This document shows, piece after piece, positions 10,505-22,862 of a DNA stretch of 64,000 nucleotides. The notes beneath the pieces were generated by a model. The model worked only from the letters and a program-made list of their open reading frames with translations, had not been told where the DNA came from and ran no database searches. This stretch comes from Hydractinia symbiolongicarpus (taxonomy: Eukaryota > Cnidaria > Hydrozoa > Anthoathecata > Hydractiniidae), in the NCBI RefSeq assembly GCF_029227915.1, contig NC_079881.1, forward strand, positions 23,413,501 to 23,477,500. The letters are read 5' to 3'. The position numbers were made by a program, and so were the translations under genes. The number at the start of each line of letters is the position of its first letter. Within the stretch, counting starts at the first letter, position 1.

Positions 10505-12020
10505 TTACTAGGTTGCATCGCTTTTAACAGTGAAACGATTGACTGTGGGACTTAATTGAACTGATTTTGGACTGTAACCTTTTAAATGTGAAAGTGAGAC
10601 AATTGTACTTCAAGAAATAACATTCTTCTTACATTGACATGATTGTCGAAACTCAGCGATTACACTGGGCGCTGTGCTAGCGATTCATTTAAAAATTAAG
10701 ATAAAAAATTCAGTTTTTACTGTGGGACCAATCCTAGCAGTTAGCTCGTGCTGAAGAACTAGAGACAGTTTCAAAAACTACATTTCATTTACTTTCTAAC
10801 GGTGTCAGTCCGTTTAAGTTACAACGGTTCTGTCACATATTCGTACCAACATATATTTAGTGATTTTCTTGCGATATTACTTAGTTGTATCGCTTTTAAC
10901 AGTGAAACGATTGACTGTGGGACTTAATTGAACTAACTTTGGACTGTGACCTGTTAAATGTAATAAATGAGACAATTGGTCTCCAAGAAATAACATTCTT
11001 CTTAACTTGTGACGATTGTGGGAACTCAGCGATTACACTAGACCCCGTGGTAGCGCTCCATTTAAAAATTTAGATAAATAAGTCATTTTTACTGTGGCAC
11101 CCATCCTAGCCGTTAGCGCGCGCTGAAGAAATAGAGACGGTTTCAAAAACTACATTTTATTGATTTTCTATCGGTATAAATCCGTTTAAGTTACAACGGT
11201 GGCGTCACATATTCGTACCAACATGTATTTAGCGATAGTATTCGGATATTACTAGGTTGTATGGCTTTTAACAGTGAAACGATTGACTGTGGGACTTAAT
11301 TGAACTGATTTTGGACTTTTACCTTATAAATGTGTTAAATGAGGCAGTTTGACTACAAGAAGTAACATTCTTCTTAATTTGACATGATTGCTGGAACTCA
11401 GCGATTACACTGGGCGCTGTGGTAGCGCTTTATTACAAAATTAAGATAAATAAGTCATTTTTAACTGTGGCACTAATCCTAGCCGTTAGTTCGCACTGAA
11501 GAAATAGGAACAGTTCCAAAGACTACATTTTATTGACTTTCTAGCGGTATAAATCCGTTTGAGATACAACGGTTGCGTCACATATTCGTACCAACATGTA
11601 TTTAGCGATAGTTTTCGGATATTACTAGGTTGCATCGCTTTTAACAGTGAAACGATTGACTGTGGGACTTAATTGAACTGATTTTGGACTTTAACCTTAT
11701 AAATGTGATAAATGAGGCAGTTTGACTACAAGAAGTAACATTCTTCTTAACTTGACATGATTGTGGGAACTCAGCGATTACACTGGACCCCGTGGTAGCG
11801 CTTCATTTAAAAATTTAGATAAATAAGTCATTCTTACTGTGAGACCAATCCTAGCCGTTAGCGCGCGCTGAAGAAATAGAGACAGTTTCAAAAACTACAT
11901 TTTATTGATTTTCTAACTTTGGGAATCCGTTTGAGTTACAACGGTTGCGTCACATATTCGTACCAACATGTATTTAGTGATTTTCTTCCGATATTACTAG
12001 GTTGCATCGCTTTTAACAGT
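10505..12020 (+). repeat. Duplicated block, copy 2 (pair at 1,861 bp)
   Basis: This is the partner of 8644–10,159, with units at 10,505, 10,877, 11,249 and 11,622 and the start of 11,994. Conversion-like patches lie near 11,100–11,170 and 11,480–11,570. The block overlaps the start of another duplicated block (from about 11,290), so the same DNA belongs to two duplication events of different length. Confidence 0.78.
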
Positions 12021-13604
12021 GAAACGATTGACTGTGGGACTTAATTGAACTGATTTTTGACTTTGACCTTGTAAATGTGATAAGTGAGCCAGTTTGACTA
12101 CAAGAAATAACATTCTTATTAATGTGACATGATTGCTGGAACTCAGCGATTACACTGGGCGCTGTGCTAGCGTTTTCTTTGAAAATTGAGATAAATAAGT
12201 CTTTTTTTACTGTGCGACCAATCCTAGCCGTTAGTTCGCGCTGAAGAAATAGGAACAATTTCAGAGACTACATTTCATTGACTTTCTGGCGGTTTCGATC
12301 CGTTTGAGTTACAACGGTTGCGTCACATATTCGTACCAACATCTATTTAGCGATAGTATTCGGATATTACTAGGTTGCGTCGCTTTTAACAGTGAAACGT
12401 TTGACTGTGGGACTTAATTGAACTGACTTTGGACTTTGACCTTATAAATGTTATAAATGAGCCAGTTTGACTACAAGAAATAACATTCTTATTAATCTGA
12501 CATGATTGTTGGAACTCAGCGATTACACTGGGCGCTGTGGTAGCGTTTTATTTAAAAATTAAGATAAATAAGTCTTTTTTTACTGTGGGACCAATCCTAG
12601 TTGTTAGTTCGCACTGAAGAAATAGGAACAACTCCAAAGACTACATTTTATTGACTTTCTAGCGGTATAAATCCGTTTGAGTTACAACGGTTGCGTCACA
12701 TATTCGTACCAACATGTATTTAGCGATAGTTTTCGGATATTACTAGGTTGCATCGCTTTTAACAGTGAAACGATTGACTGTGGGACTTAATTGAACTGAT
12801 TTTGGACTTTGACCTTATAAATGTGATAAATGAGGCAGTTTGACTACAAGAAGTAACATTCTCCTTAACTTGACATGATTGTGGGAACTCAGCGATTACA
12901 CTGGACCCTGTGGTAGCGCTTCATTTAAAAATTTAGATAAATAAGTCATTCTTACTGTGGGACCAATCCTAGCCGTTAGCGCGCGCTGAAGAAATAGAGA
13001 CAGTTTCAAAAACTACATTTTATTGATTTTCTAACTTTGGGAATCCGTTTGAGTTACAACGGTTGCGTCACATATTCGTACCAACATGTATTTAGTGATT
13101 TTCTTCCGATATTACTAGGTTGCATCGCTTTTAACAGCGAAACGATTGACTCTGGGACTTAATTGAACTGATTTTTGACTTTGGCTTTATAAATGTGATA
13201 AGTGAGACAGTTTGACTACAAGAAATAACAATCTTCTTAACTTGACATGATTGTGGGAACTCAGCGATTACACTGGACCCCGTGGTAGCGCTCCATTTAA
13301 AAATTTAGATAAATAAGTCAATTTTACTGCAGGACCAATCCTAGCCGTTAGTTCGCGCAGAAGAAATAGGAACAGTTCCAAAGTCTACATTTCATTGATT
13401 TTCTAACCTTGTCAGTCCGTTTGAGCTACAACGGTTGCGTCACATATTTGTACCAACATGTATTTAGCGATCGTATTGGGATATTACTAGGTTGCATCGC
13501 TTTTAACAGTGAAACGATTGACTGTGGGACTTAATTGAACTGATTTTTGACTTTGACCTTATAAATGTGATAAGTGAGCCAGTTTGACTACAAGAAATAA
13601 CATT
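11290..13604 (+). repeat. Duplicated block, copy 1 (pair at 5,591 bp)
   Basis: Units at 11,622, 11,994, 12,367, 12,740, 13,112 and 13,484 match 17,213, 17,585, 17,958, 18,331, 18,703 and 19,075 at a constant offset of 5,591 bp (15 monomers). Private shared words include GGACTTTTACCTTAT near 11,313, GCGTCGCTTTTAACAGTG near 12,373 and AACAGCGAAACG near 13,134. The pair diverges at about 13,604, where this copy switches to CATTCTTCCTAAC. Confidence 0.82.
11750..12838 (+). repeat. Duplicated block, copy 1 (pair at ~1,862 bp)
   Basis: This part also matches about 13,612–14,700. The best marker is the unit at 11,994, which has CCTTGTAAATGTGATAAG and repeats at 13,856, followed by the GCGTCGC unit at 12,367, which repeats at 14,229. 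It is nested inside the 5,591-bp pair, so the same units occur three times (11,994, 13,856, 17,585). Confidence 0.78.
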
Positions 13605-13611
13605 CTTCCTA

Positions 13612-14700
13612 ACTTGACATGATTGTGGGAACTCAGCGATTACACTGGACCCCGTGGTAGCGCTTCATTTAAAAATTTAGATAAATAAGTCATTCTTACT
13701 GTGGGACCAATCCTAGCCGTTAGCGCGCGCTGAAGAAATAGAGACAGTTTCAAAAACTACATTTTATTGATTTTCTAACTTTGGGAATCCGTTTGAGTTA
13801 CAACGGTTGCGTCACATATTCGTACCAACATGTATTTAGTGATTTTCTTCCGATATTACTAGGTTGCATCGCTTTTAACAGTGAAACGATTGACTGTGGG
13901 ACTTAATTGAACTGATTTTTGACTTTGACCTTGTAAATGTGATAAGTGAGCCAGTTTGACTACAAGAAATAACATTCTTATTAATGTGACATGATTGCTG
14001 GAACTCAGCGATTACACTGGGCGCTGTGCTAGCGTTTTCTTTGAAAATTAAGATAAATAAGTCTTTTTTTACTGTGCGACCAATCCTAGCCGTTAGTTCG
14101 CGCTGAAGAAATAGGAACAATTTCAGAGACTACATTTCATTGACTTTCTGGCGGTTTCAATCCGTTTGAGTTACAACGGTTGCGTCACATATTCGTACCA
14201 ACATCTATTTAGCGATAGTATTCGGATATTACTAGGTTGCGTCGCTTTTAACAGTGAAACGTTTGACTGTGGGACTTAATTGAACTGACTTTTGACTTTG
14301 ACCTTATAAATGTTATAAATGAGCCAGTTTGACTACAAGAAATAACATTCTTATTAATCTGACATGATTGTTGGAACTCAGCGATTACACTGGGCGCTGT
14401 GGTAGCGTTTTGTTTAAAAATTAAGATAAATAAGTCTTTTTTTACTGTGGGACCAATCCTAGCCGTTACTTCGCACTGAAGAAATAGGAACAGCTCCAAA
14501 GACTACATTTTATTGACTTTCTAGCGGTATAAATCCGTTTGAGTTACAACGGTTGCGTCACATATTCGTACCAACATGTATTTAGCGATAGTTTTCGGAT
14601 ATTACTAGGTTGCATCGCTTTTAACAGTGAAACGATTGACTGTGGGACTTAATTGAACTGATTTTGGACTTTGACCTTTATAAATGTGATAAATGAGGCA
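13612..14700 (+). repeat. Duplicated block, copy 2 (pair at ~1,862 bp)
   Basis: This is the partner of about 11,750–12,838. It includes the second half of the unit at 13,484, the units at 13,856 and 14,229, and the first part of 14,602. The unit at 14,602 then switches to the GTTTAACTACAAG subtype, with one extra T in CCTTTATAAATG, so it is a recombinant monomer of 374 bp. Confidence 0.75.
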
Positions 14701-16905
14701 GTTTAACTACAAGAAGTAACATGCTTCTTAATTTGACATGATTGCTGGAACTCAGCGATTACACTGAGCGCTGTGGTAGCGTTTTATTAAAGAATTAAGA
14801 TAAATAAGCCATTTTTAACTGTGGCACCAATCCTAGCCGGTAGTTCGCGCTGAAGGAATAGAGACAGTTTCAAAAACTACATTTCATTGATTTTCTAACC
14901 TTGTCAGTCCGTTTGAGCTACAACGGTTGCGTCACATATTCGTACCAACATGTATTTAGCGATCGTATTGGGATATTACTAGGTTGCATCGCTTTTAACA
15001 GTGAAACGATTGACTGTGGGACTTAATTGAACTGATTTTTGACTTTGACCTTATAAATGTGATAAGTGAGCCAGTTTGACTACAAGAAATAACTTTCTTA
15101 TTAATGTGACATGATTGCTGGAACTCAGCGATTACACTGGGCGCTGTGCTAGCGTTTTCTTTGAAAATTAAGATAAATAAGTCTTTTTTTACTGTGCGAC
15201 CAATCCTAGCCGTTAGTTCGCGCTGAAGAAATAGGAACAATTTCAGAGACTACATTTCATTGACTTTCTGGCGGTTTCAATCCGTTTGAGTTACAACAGT
15301 TGCGTGCCATATTCGTACCAACATGTATTTAGCGATAGTATTCGGATATTACTAGGTTGCATCGCTTTAACAGTGAAACGATTGACCCTGGGACTTAATT
15401 GAACTGATTTTTGACTTTGGCCTTATAAATGTGATAAGTGAGACAGTTTGACTACAAGAAATAACATTCTTATTAATGTGACATGATTGCTGGAACTCAG
15501 CGATTACACTGGGCGCTGTGCTAGCGTTTTCTTTGAAAATTAAGATAAATAAGTCTTTTTTTACTGTGCGACCAATCCTAGCCGTTAGTTCGCGCAGAAG
15601 AAATAGGAACAGTTCCAAAGACTACATTTCATTGACATTCTAGCGGTATAAGTCCGTTTGAGTTACAACGGTTGCCTCACATATTCGTACCAACATGTAC
15701 TTAGCGATAGTATTCGGATATTACTAGGTTGCATCGCCTTTAACAGTGAAACGATTCACTGTGGGACTTAATTTAACTGATTTTGGACTTTGACCTTATA
15801 AATGTGATAAATGATGCAGTTTAACTACAAGAAGTAACATGCTTCTTAATTTGACATGATTGCTGGAACTCAGCGATTACACTGAGCGCTGTGGTAGCGT
15901 TTTATTAAAGAATTAAGATAAATAAGCCATTTTTAACTGTGGCACCAATCTTAGCCGGTAGTTCGCGCTGAAGGAATAGAGACAGTTTCAAAAACTACAT
16001 TTCATTGATTTTCTAACCTTGTCAGTCCGTTTGAGCTACAACGGTTGCGTCACATATTCGTACCAACATGTATTTAGCGATCGTATTGGGATATTACTAG
16101 GTTGCATCGCTTTTAACAGTGAAACGATTGACTGTGGGACTTAATTGAACTGATTTTTGACTTTGACCTTATAAATGTGATAAGTGAGCCAGTTTGACTA
16201 CAAGAAATAACATTCTTATTAATGTGACATGATTGCTGGAACTCAGCGATTACACTGGGCGCTGTGCTAGCGTTTTCTTTGAAAATTAAGATAAATAAGT
16301 CTTTTTTTACTGTGCGACCAATCCTAGCCGTTAGTTCGCGCTGAAGAAATAGGAACAATTTCAGAGACTACATTTCATTGACTTTCTGGCGGTTTCAATC
16401 CGTTTGAGTTACAACAGTTGCGTCCCATATTCGTACCAACATGTATTTAGCGATGGTATTCGGATATTACTAGGTTGCATCGCTTTTAACAGTGAAACGA
16501 TTGACTCTGGGACTTAATTGAACTGATTATGGACTTTGACCTTATAAATGTTATAAGTGAGACAATTGGACTCCCAGAAATAACATTCTTCTTAACTTGA
16601 AATGATTGTGGGAACTCAGCGATTACACTGGGCGCTGTGGTAGCGTTTTATTTAAAAATTAAGATAAATAAGTCTTTTTTTACTGCGGGACCAATCCTAG
16701 CCGTTAGTTCGCGCTAAAGAAATAGGAACAGTTCCAAAGACTACATTTTATTGACTTTCTAGCGGTATAAATCCGTTTGAGTTACAACGGTTGCGTCACA
16801 TATTCGTACCAACATGTATTTAGCGATAGTTTTCGGATATTACTAGGTCGCATCGCTTTTAACAGTGAAACGATTGACTGTGGGACTTAATTGAACTGAT
16901 TTTGG
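14640..16905 (+). repeat. Duplicated block, copy 1 (pair at ~4.84 kb)
   Basis: The stretch matches about 19,486–21,744 (13 monomers away). Offsets vary from 4,838 to 4,846 bp because of three small indels: the extra T near 14,679, a missing T in ATCGCTTTAACAG near 15,365, and a 7-bp deletion in the partner unit at 19,821. The private unit at 15,349, with GTTCGCGCAGAAG after GTGCGACC, is matched at 20,187. The match ends inside the unit at 16,840, which shares GGTCGCATCGC with 21,679. Confidence 0.82.
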
Positions 16906-19195
16906 ACTTTTACCTTATAAATGTGATAAATGAGGCAGTTTGACTACAAGAAGTAACATTCTTCTTAATTTGACATGATTGCTGGAACTCAGCGATTACA
17001 CTGGGCGCTGTGGTAGCGCTTTATTACAAAATTAAGATAAATAAGTCATTTTTAACTGTGGCACTAATCCTAGCCGTTAGTTCGCACTGAAGAAATAGGA
17101 ACAGTTCCAAAGACTACATTTTATTGACTTTCTAGCGGTATAAATTCGTTTGAGTTACAACGGTTGCGTCACATATTCGTACCAACATGTATTTAGCGAT
17201 AGTTTTCGGATATTACTAGGTTGCATCGCTTTTAACAGTGAAACGATTGACTGTGGGACTTAATTGAACTGATTTTGGACTTTAACCTTATAAATGTGAT
17301 AAATGAGGCAATTTGACTACAAGAAGTAACATTCTTCTTAACTTGACATGATTGTGGGAACTCAGCGATTACACTGGACCCCGTGGTAGCGCTTCATTTA
17401 AAAATTTAGATAAATAAGTCATTCTTACTGTGGGACCAATCCTAGCCGTTAGCGCGCGCTGAAGAAATAGAGACAGTTTCAAAAACTACATTTTATTGAT
17501 TTTCTAACTTTGGGAATCCGTTTGAGTTACAACGGTTGCGTCACATATTCGTACCAACATGTATTTAGTGATTTTCTTCCGATATTACTAGGTTGCATTG
17601 CTTTTAACAGTGAAACGATTGACTGTGGGACTTAATTGAACTGATTTTTGACTTTGACCTTGTAAATGTGATAAGTGAGCCAGTTTGACTACAAGAAATA
17701 ACATTCTTATTAATGTGACATGATTGCTGGAACTCAGCGATTACACTGGGCGCTGTGCTAGCGTTTTCTTTGAAAATTAAGATAAATAAGTCTTTTTTTA
17801 CTGTGCGACCAATCCTAGCCGTTAGTTCGCGCTGAAGAAATAGGAACAATTTCAGAGACTACATTTCATTGACTTTCTGGCGGTTTCAATCCGTTTGAGT
17901 TACAACGGTTGCGTCACATATTCGTACCAACATCTATTTAGCGATGGTATTCGGATATTACTAGGTTGCGTCGCTTTTAACAGTGAAACGTTTGACTGTG
18001 GGACTTAATTGAACTGACTTTGGACTTTGACCTTATAAATGTTATAAAAGAGCCAGTTTGACTACAAGAAATAACATTCTAATTAATCTGACATGATTGT
18101 TGGAACTCAGCGATTACACTGGGCGCTGTGGTAGCGTTTTATTTAAAAATTAAGATAAATAAGTCTTTTTTTACTGTGGGACCAATCCTAGCCGTTAGTT
18201 CGCACTGAAGAAATAGGAACAGTTCCAAAGACTACATTTTATTGACTTTCTAGCGGTATAAATCCGTTTGAGTTACAACGGTTGCGTCACATATTCGTAC
18301 CAACATGTATTTAGCGATAGTTTTCGGATATTACTAGGTTGCATCGCTTTTAACAGTGAAACGATTGACTGTGGGACTTAATTGAACTGATTTTGGACTT
18401 TGACCTTATAAATGTGATAAATGAGGCAGTTTGACTACAAGAAGTAACATTCTCCTTAACTTGACATGATTGTGGGAACTCAGCGATTACACTGGACCCC
18501 GTGGTAGCGCTTCATTTAAAAATTTAGATAAATAAGTCATTCTTACTGTGGGACCAATCCTAGCCGTTAGCGCGCGCTGAAGAAATAGAGACAGTTTCAA
18601 AAACTACATTTTATTGATTTTTTAACTTTGGGAATCCGTTTGAGTTACAACGGTTGCGTCACATATTCGTACCAACATGTATTTAGTGATTTTCTTCCGA
18701 TATTACTAGGTTGCATCGCTTTTAACAGCGAAACGATTGACTCTGGGACTTAATTGAACTGATTTTTGACTTTGGCCTTATAAATGTGATAAGTGAGACA
18801 GTTTGACTACAAGAAATAACAATCTTCTTAACTTGACATGATTGTGGGAACTCAGCGATTACACTGGACCCCGTGGTAGCGCTCCATTTAAAAATTTAGA
18901 TAAATAAGTCATTTTTACTGCAGGACCAATCCTAGCCGTTAGTTCGCGCAGAAGAAATAGGAACAGTTCCAAAGACTATATTTCATTGATTTTCTAACCT
19001 TGTCAGTCCGTTTGAGCTACAACGGTTGCGTCACATATTCGTACCAACATGTATTTAGCGATCGTATTGGGATATTACTAGGTTGCATCGCTTTTAACAG
19101 TGAAACGATTGACTGTGGGACTTAATTGAACTGATTTTTGACTTTGACCTTATAAATGTGATAAGTGAGCCAGTTTGACTACAAGAAATAACATT
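16881..19195 (+). repeat. Duplicated block, copy 2 (pair at 5,591 bp)
   Basis: This is the partner of 11,290–13,604. The copy continues from the CATTCTTATTAATG form of the last unit, whereas copy 1 switches subtype. Differences noticed are scattered single bases, such as GAGGCAGTTTG against GAGGCAATTTG near 17,309. Confidence 0.8.
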
Positions 19196-19485
19196 CTTAT
19201 TAATGTGACATGATTGCTGGAACTCAGCGATTACACTGGGCGCTGTGCTAGCGTTTTCTTTGAAAATTAAGATAAATAAGTCTTTTTTTACTGTGCGACC
19301 AATCCTAGCCGTTAGTTCGCGCTGAAGAAATAGGAACAATTTCAGAGACTACATTTCATTGACTTTCTGGCGGTTTCAATCCGTTTGAGTTACAACGGTT
19401 GCGTCACATATTCGTACCAACATGTACTTAGCGATAGTATTCGGATATTACTAGGTTGCATCGCCTTTAACAGTGAAACGATTGA

Positions 19486-21744
19486 CTGTGGGACTTAATT
19501 GAACTGATTTTGGACTTTGACCTTATAAATGTGATAAATGAGGCAGTTTAACTACAAGAAGTAACATGCTTCTTAATTTGACATGATTGCTGGAACTCAG
19601 CGATTACACTGAGCGCTGTGGTAGCGTTTTATTAAAGAATTAAGATAAATAAGCCATTTTTAACTGTGGCACCAATCCTAGCCGTTTGTTCGCGCTGAAG
19701 GAATAGAGACAGTTTCAAAAACTACATTTCATTGATTTTCTAACCTTGTCAGTCCGTTTGAGCTACAACGGTTGCGTCACATATTTGTACCAACATGTAT
19801 TTAGCGATCGTATTGGGATATTACTAGGTTGCATCGCTTTTAACAGTGAAACGATTGACTGTGGGACTTAATTGAACTGATTTTTGACTTTGACCTTATA
19901 AATGTGATAAGTGAGCCAGTTTGACTACAAGAAATAACATTCTTATTAATGTGACATGATTGCTGGAACTCAGCGATTACACTGGGCGCTGTGCTAGTTT
20001 GAAAATTAAGATAAATAAGTCTTTTTTTACTGTGCGACCAATCCTAGCCGTTAGTTCGCGCTGAAGAAATAGGAACAATTTCAGAGACTACATTTCATTG
20101 ACTTTCTGGCGGTTTCAATCCGTTTAAGTTACAACAGTTGCGTCCCATATTCGTACCAACATGTATTTAGCGATAGTATTCGGATATTACTAGGTTGCAT
20201 CGCTTTTAACAGTGAAACGATTGACTCTGGGACTTAATTGAACTGATTTTTGACTTTGGCCTTATAAATGTGATAAGTGAGACAGTTTGACTACAAGAAA
20301 TAACATTCTTATTAATGTGACATGATTGCTGGAACTCAGCGATTACACTGGGCGCTGTGCTAGCGTTTTCTTTGAAAATTAAGATAAATAAGTCTTTTTT
20401 TACTGTGCGACCAATCCTAGCCGTTAGTTCGCGCAGAAGAAATAGGAACAGTTCCAAAGACTACATTTCATTGACATTCTAGCGGTATAAGTCCGTTTGA
20501 GTTACAACGGTTGCCTCACATATTCGTACCAACATGTACTTAGCGATAGTATTCGGATATTACTAGGTTGCATCGCCTTTAACAGTGAAACGATTGACTG
20601 TGGGACTTAATTGAACTGATTTTGGACTTTGACCTTATAAATGTGATAAATGATGCAGTTTAACTACAAGAAGTAACATGCTTCTTAATTTGACATGATT
20701 GCTGGAACTCAGCGATTACACTGAGCGCTGTGGTAGCGTTTTATTAAAGAATTAAGATAAATAAGCCATTTTTAACTGTGGCACCAATCCTAGCCGGTAG
20801 TTCGCGCTGAAGGAATAGAGACAGTTTCAAAAACTACATTTCATTGACTTTCTAACCTTGTCAGTCCGTTTGAGCTACAACGGTTGCGTCACATATTCGT
20901 ACCAACATGTATTTAGCGATCGTATTGGGATATTACTAGGTTGCATCGCTTTTAACAGTGAAACGATTGACTGTGGGACTTAATTGAACTGATTTTTGAC
21001 TTTGACCTTATAAATGTGATAAGTGAGCCAGTTTGACTACAAGAAATAACATTCTTATTAATGTGACATGATTGCTGGAACTCAGCGATTACACTGGGCG
21101 CTGTGCTAGCGTTTTCTTTGAAAATTAAGATAAATAAGTCTTTTTTTACTGTGCGACCAATCCTAGCCGTTTGTTCGCGCTGAAGAAATAGGAACAATTT
21201 CAGAGACTACACTTCATTGACTTTCTGGCGGTTTCAATCCGTTTGAGTTACAACAGTTGCGTCCCATATTCGTACCAACATGTATTTAGCGATAGTTTTC
21301 GGATATTACTAGGTTGCATCGCTTTTAACAGTGAAACGATTGACTCTGGGACTTAATTGAACTGATTATGGACTTTGACCTTATGAATGTTATAAGTGAG
21401 ACAATTGGACTCCCAGAAATAACATTCTTCTTAACTTGACATGATTGTGGGAACTCAGCGATTACACTGGGCGCTGTGGTAGCGTTTTATTTAAAAATTA
21501 AGATAAATAAGTCTTTTTTTACTGCGGGACCAATCCTAGCCGTTAGTTCGCGCTAAAGAAATAGGAACAGTTCCAAAGACTACATTTTATTGACTTTCTA
21601 GCGGTATAAATCCGTTTGAGTTACAACGGTTGCGTCACATATTCGTACCAACATGTATTTAGCGATAGTTTTCGGATATTACTAGGTCGCATCGCTTTTA
21701 ACAGTGAAACGATTGACTGTGGGACTTAATTGAACTGATTTTGG
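19486..21744 (+). repeat. Duplicated block, copy 2 (pair at ~4.84 kb)
   Basis: This is the partner of 14,640–16,905. Differences include GCCGTTTGTTCGCG near 19,680 against GCCGGTAGTTCGCG near 14,835, and the 7-bp deletion at about 19,998. Its last part, from 20,628, is also the start of the 2,235-bp tandem duplication. Confidence 0.8.
19821..20186 (+). repeat. 366-bp monomer with a 7-bp deletion
   Basis: The unit reads GTGCTAGTTTGAAAATT where sister units read GTGCTAGCG then TTTTCTTTGAAAATT, so seven bases are lost near 19,998. The minus-strand open frame found in sister units of this subtype is frameshifted here. Everything else agrees with the units at 14,976 and 16,094. Confidence 0.9.
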
Positions 21745-22862
21745 ACTTTGACCTTATAAATGTGATAAATGAGGCAGTTTGACTACAAGAAGTACATTCT
21801 TCTTAATTTAACATGATTGCTGGAACTCAGCGATTACACTGGGCGCTGTGGTAGCGCTTCACTACAACATTAAGATAAATAAGTCATTTTTAACTGTGGC
21901 ACCAATCGTAGCCGGTAGTTTGCGCTGAAGAAACAGAGACAGTTTCTAAAACTACATTTTATTGATTTTCTAACTTTGTCAATCCGTTTGAGTTACAACG
22001 GTTGCGTCACTTATTCGTACCAACATGTATTTAGCGATAGTTTTCAGATATTACTAGGTTGCATCGCTTTTAACAGTGAAACGATTGACTCTGGGACTTA
22101 ATTGAACTGATTTTGGACTTTGACCTTATAAATGTTATGAGTGAGACAATTGGACTCCAATAAATAACATTCTTCTTAACTTGACATGATTGTGGGAACT
22201 CAGCGATTACACTGGACCCCGTGGTAGCGCTTCATTTAAAAATTTAGATAAATAAGTCATTCTTACTGTGGCACTAATCCTAGCCGTTAGCGCGCGCTGA
22301 AGATATAGAGACAGTTTCAAAAAATCCATTTAATTGACTTTTCAACAGTGTCAATCCGTTTGAGTTACAACGGTTGCGTCACATATTCGTACCAACATGT
22401 ATTTAGTCATTTTCTTCCGATATTACTAGGTTGCATCGCTTTTAACAGTGAAACGATTGACTGTGGGACTTAATTGAACTGATTTTGAACTGTGACCTTA
22501 TAAATGTTATAAGTGAGACAATTGGACTCCAAGAAATAACATTCTTCTTAACTTGACATGATTGTGGGAACTCAGCGGTTACACTGGACCCCGTGATAGC
22601 GCTCCCTTTAGAAATGTAGATAAATAAGTCATTTTTACTATGGGACCAATCAGAGCCTTTAGTTCGCGCTGAAGAAATAGGAACAGTTCCAAAGACTACA
22701 TTTCATTGACATTCTAGCGGTATAAATCCGTTTGAGATACAACGGTTGCGTCACATATTCGTACCAACATGTATTTAGCGATAATATTCGGATATAACTA
22801 GGTTGCATCGCTGTTAACAGTGAAACGATTGAATGTGGGACTTAATTGAACTGATTTTAGAC
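20628..22862 (+). repeat. Tandem duplication of 2,235 bp, copy 1
   Basis: This six-monomer block is followed directly by an almost identical copy. Reading the two side by side I found two substitutions: TTATGAATG at about 21,385 against TTATAAATG, and GCGTCACTTATTCG at about 22,011 against GCGTCACATATTCG. Private variants shared by both copies include GTTTGTTCGCGC, GACTACACTTCATTG, GGTCGCATCGC and ACAGTTTCTAAAAC. This is one of the youngest duplications in the window. Confidence 0.9.
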
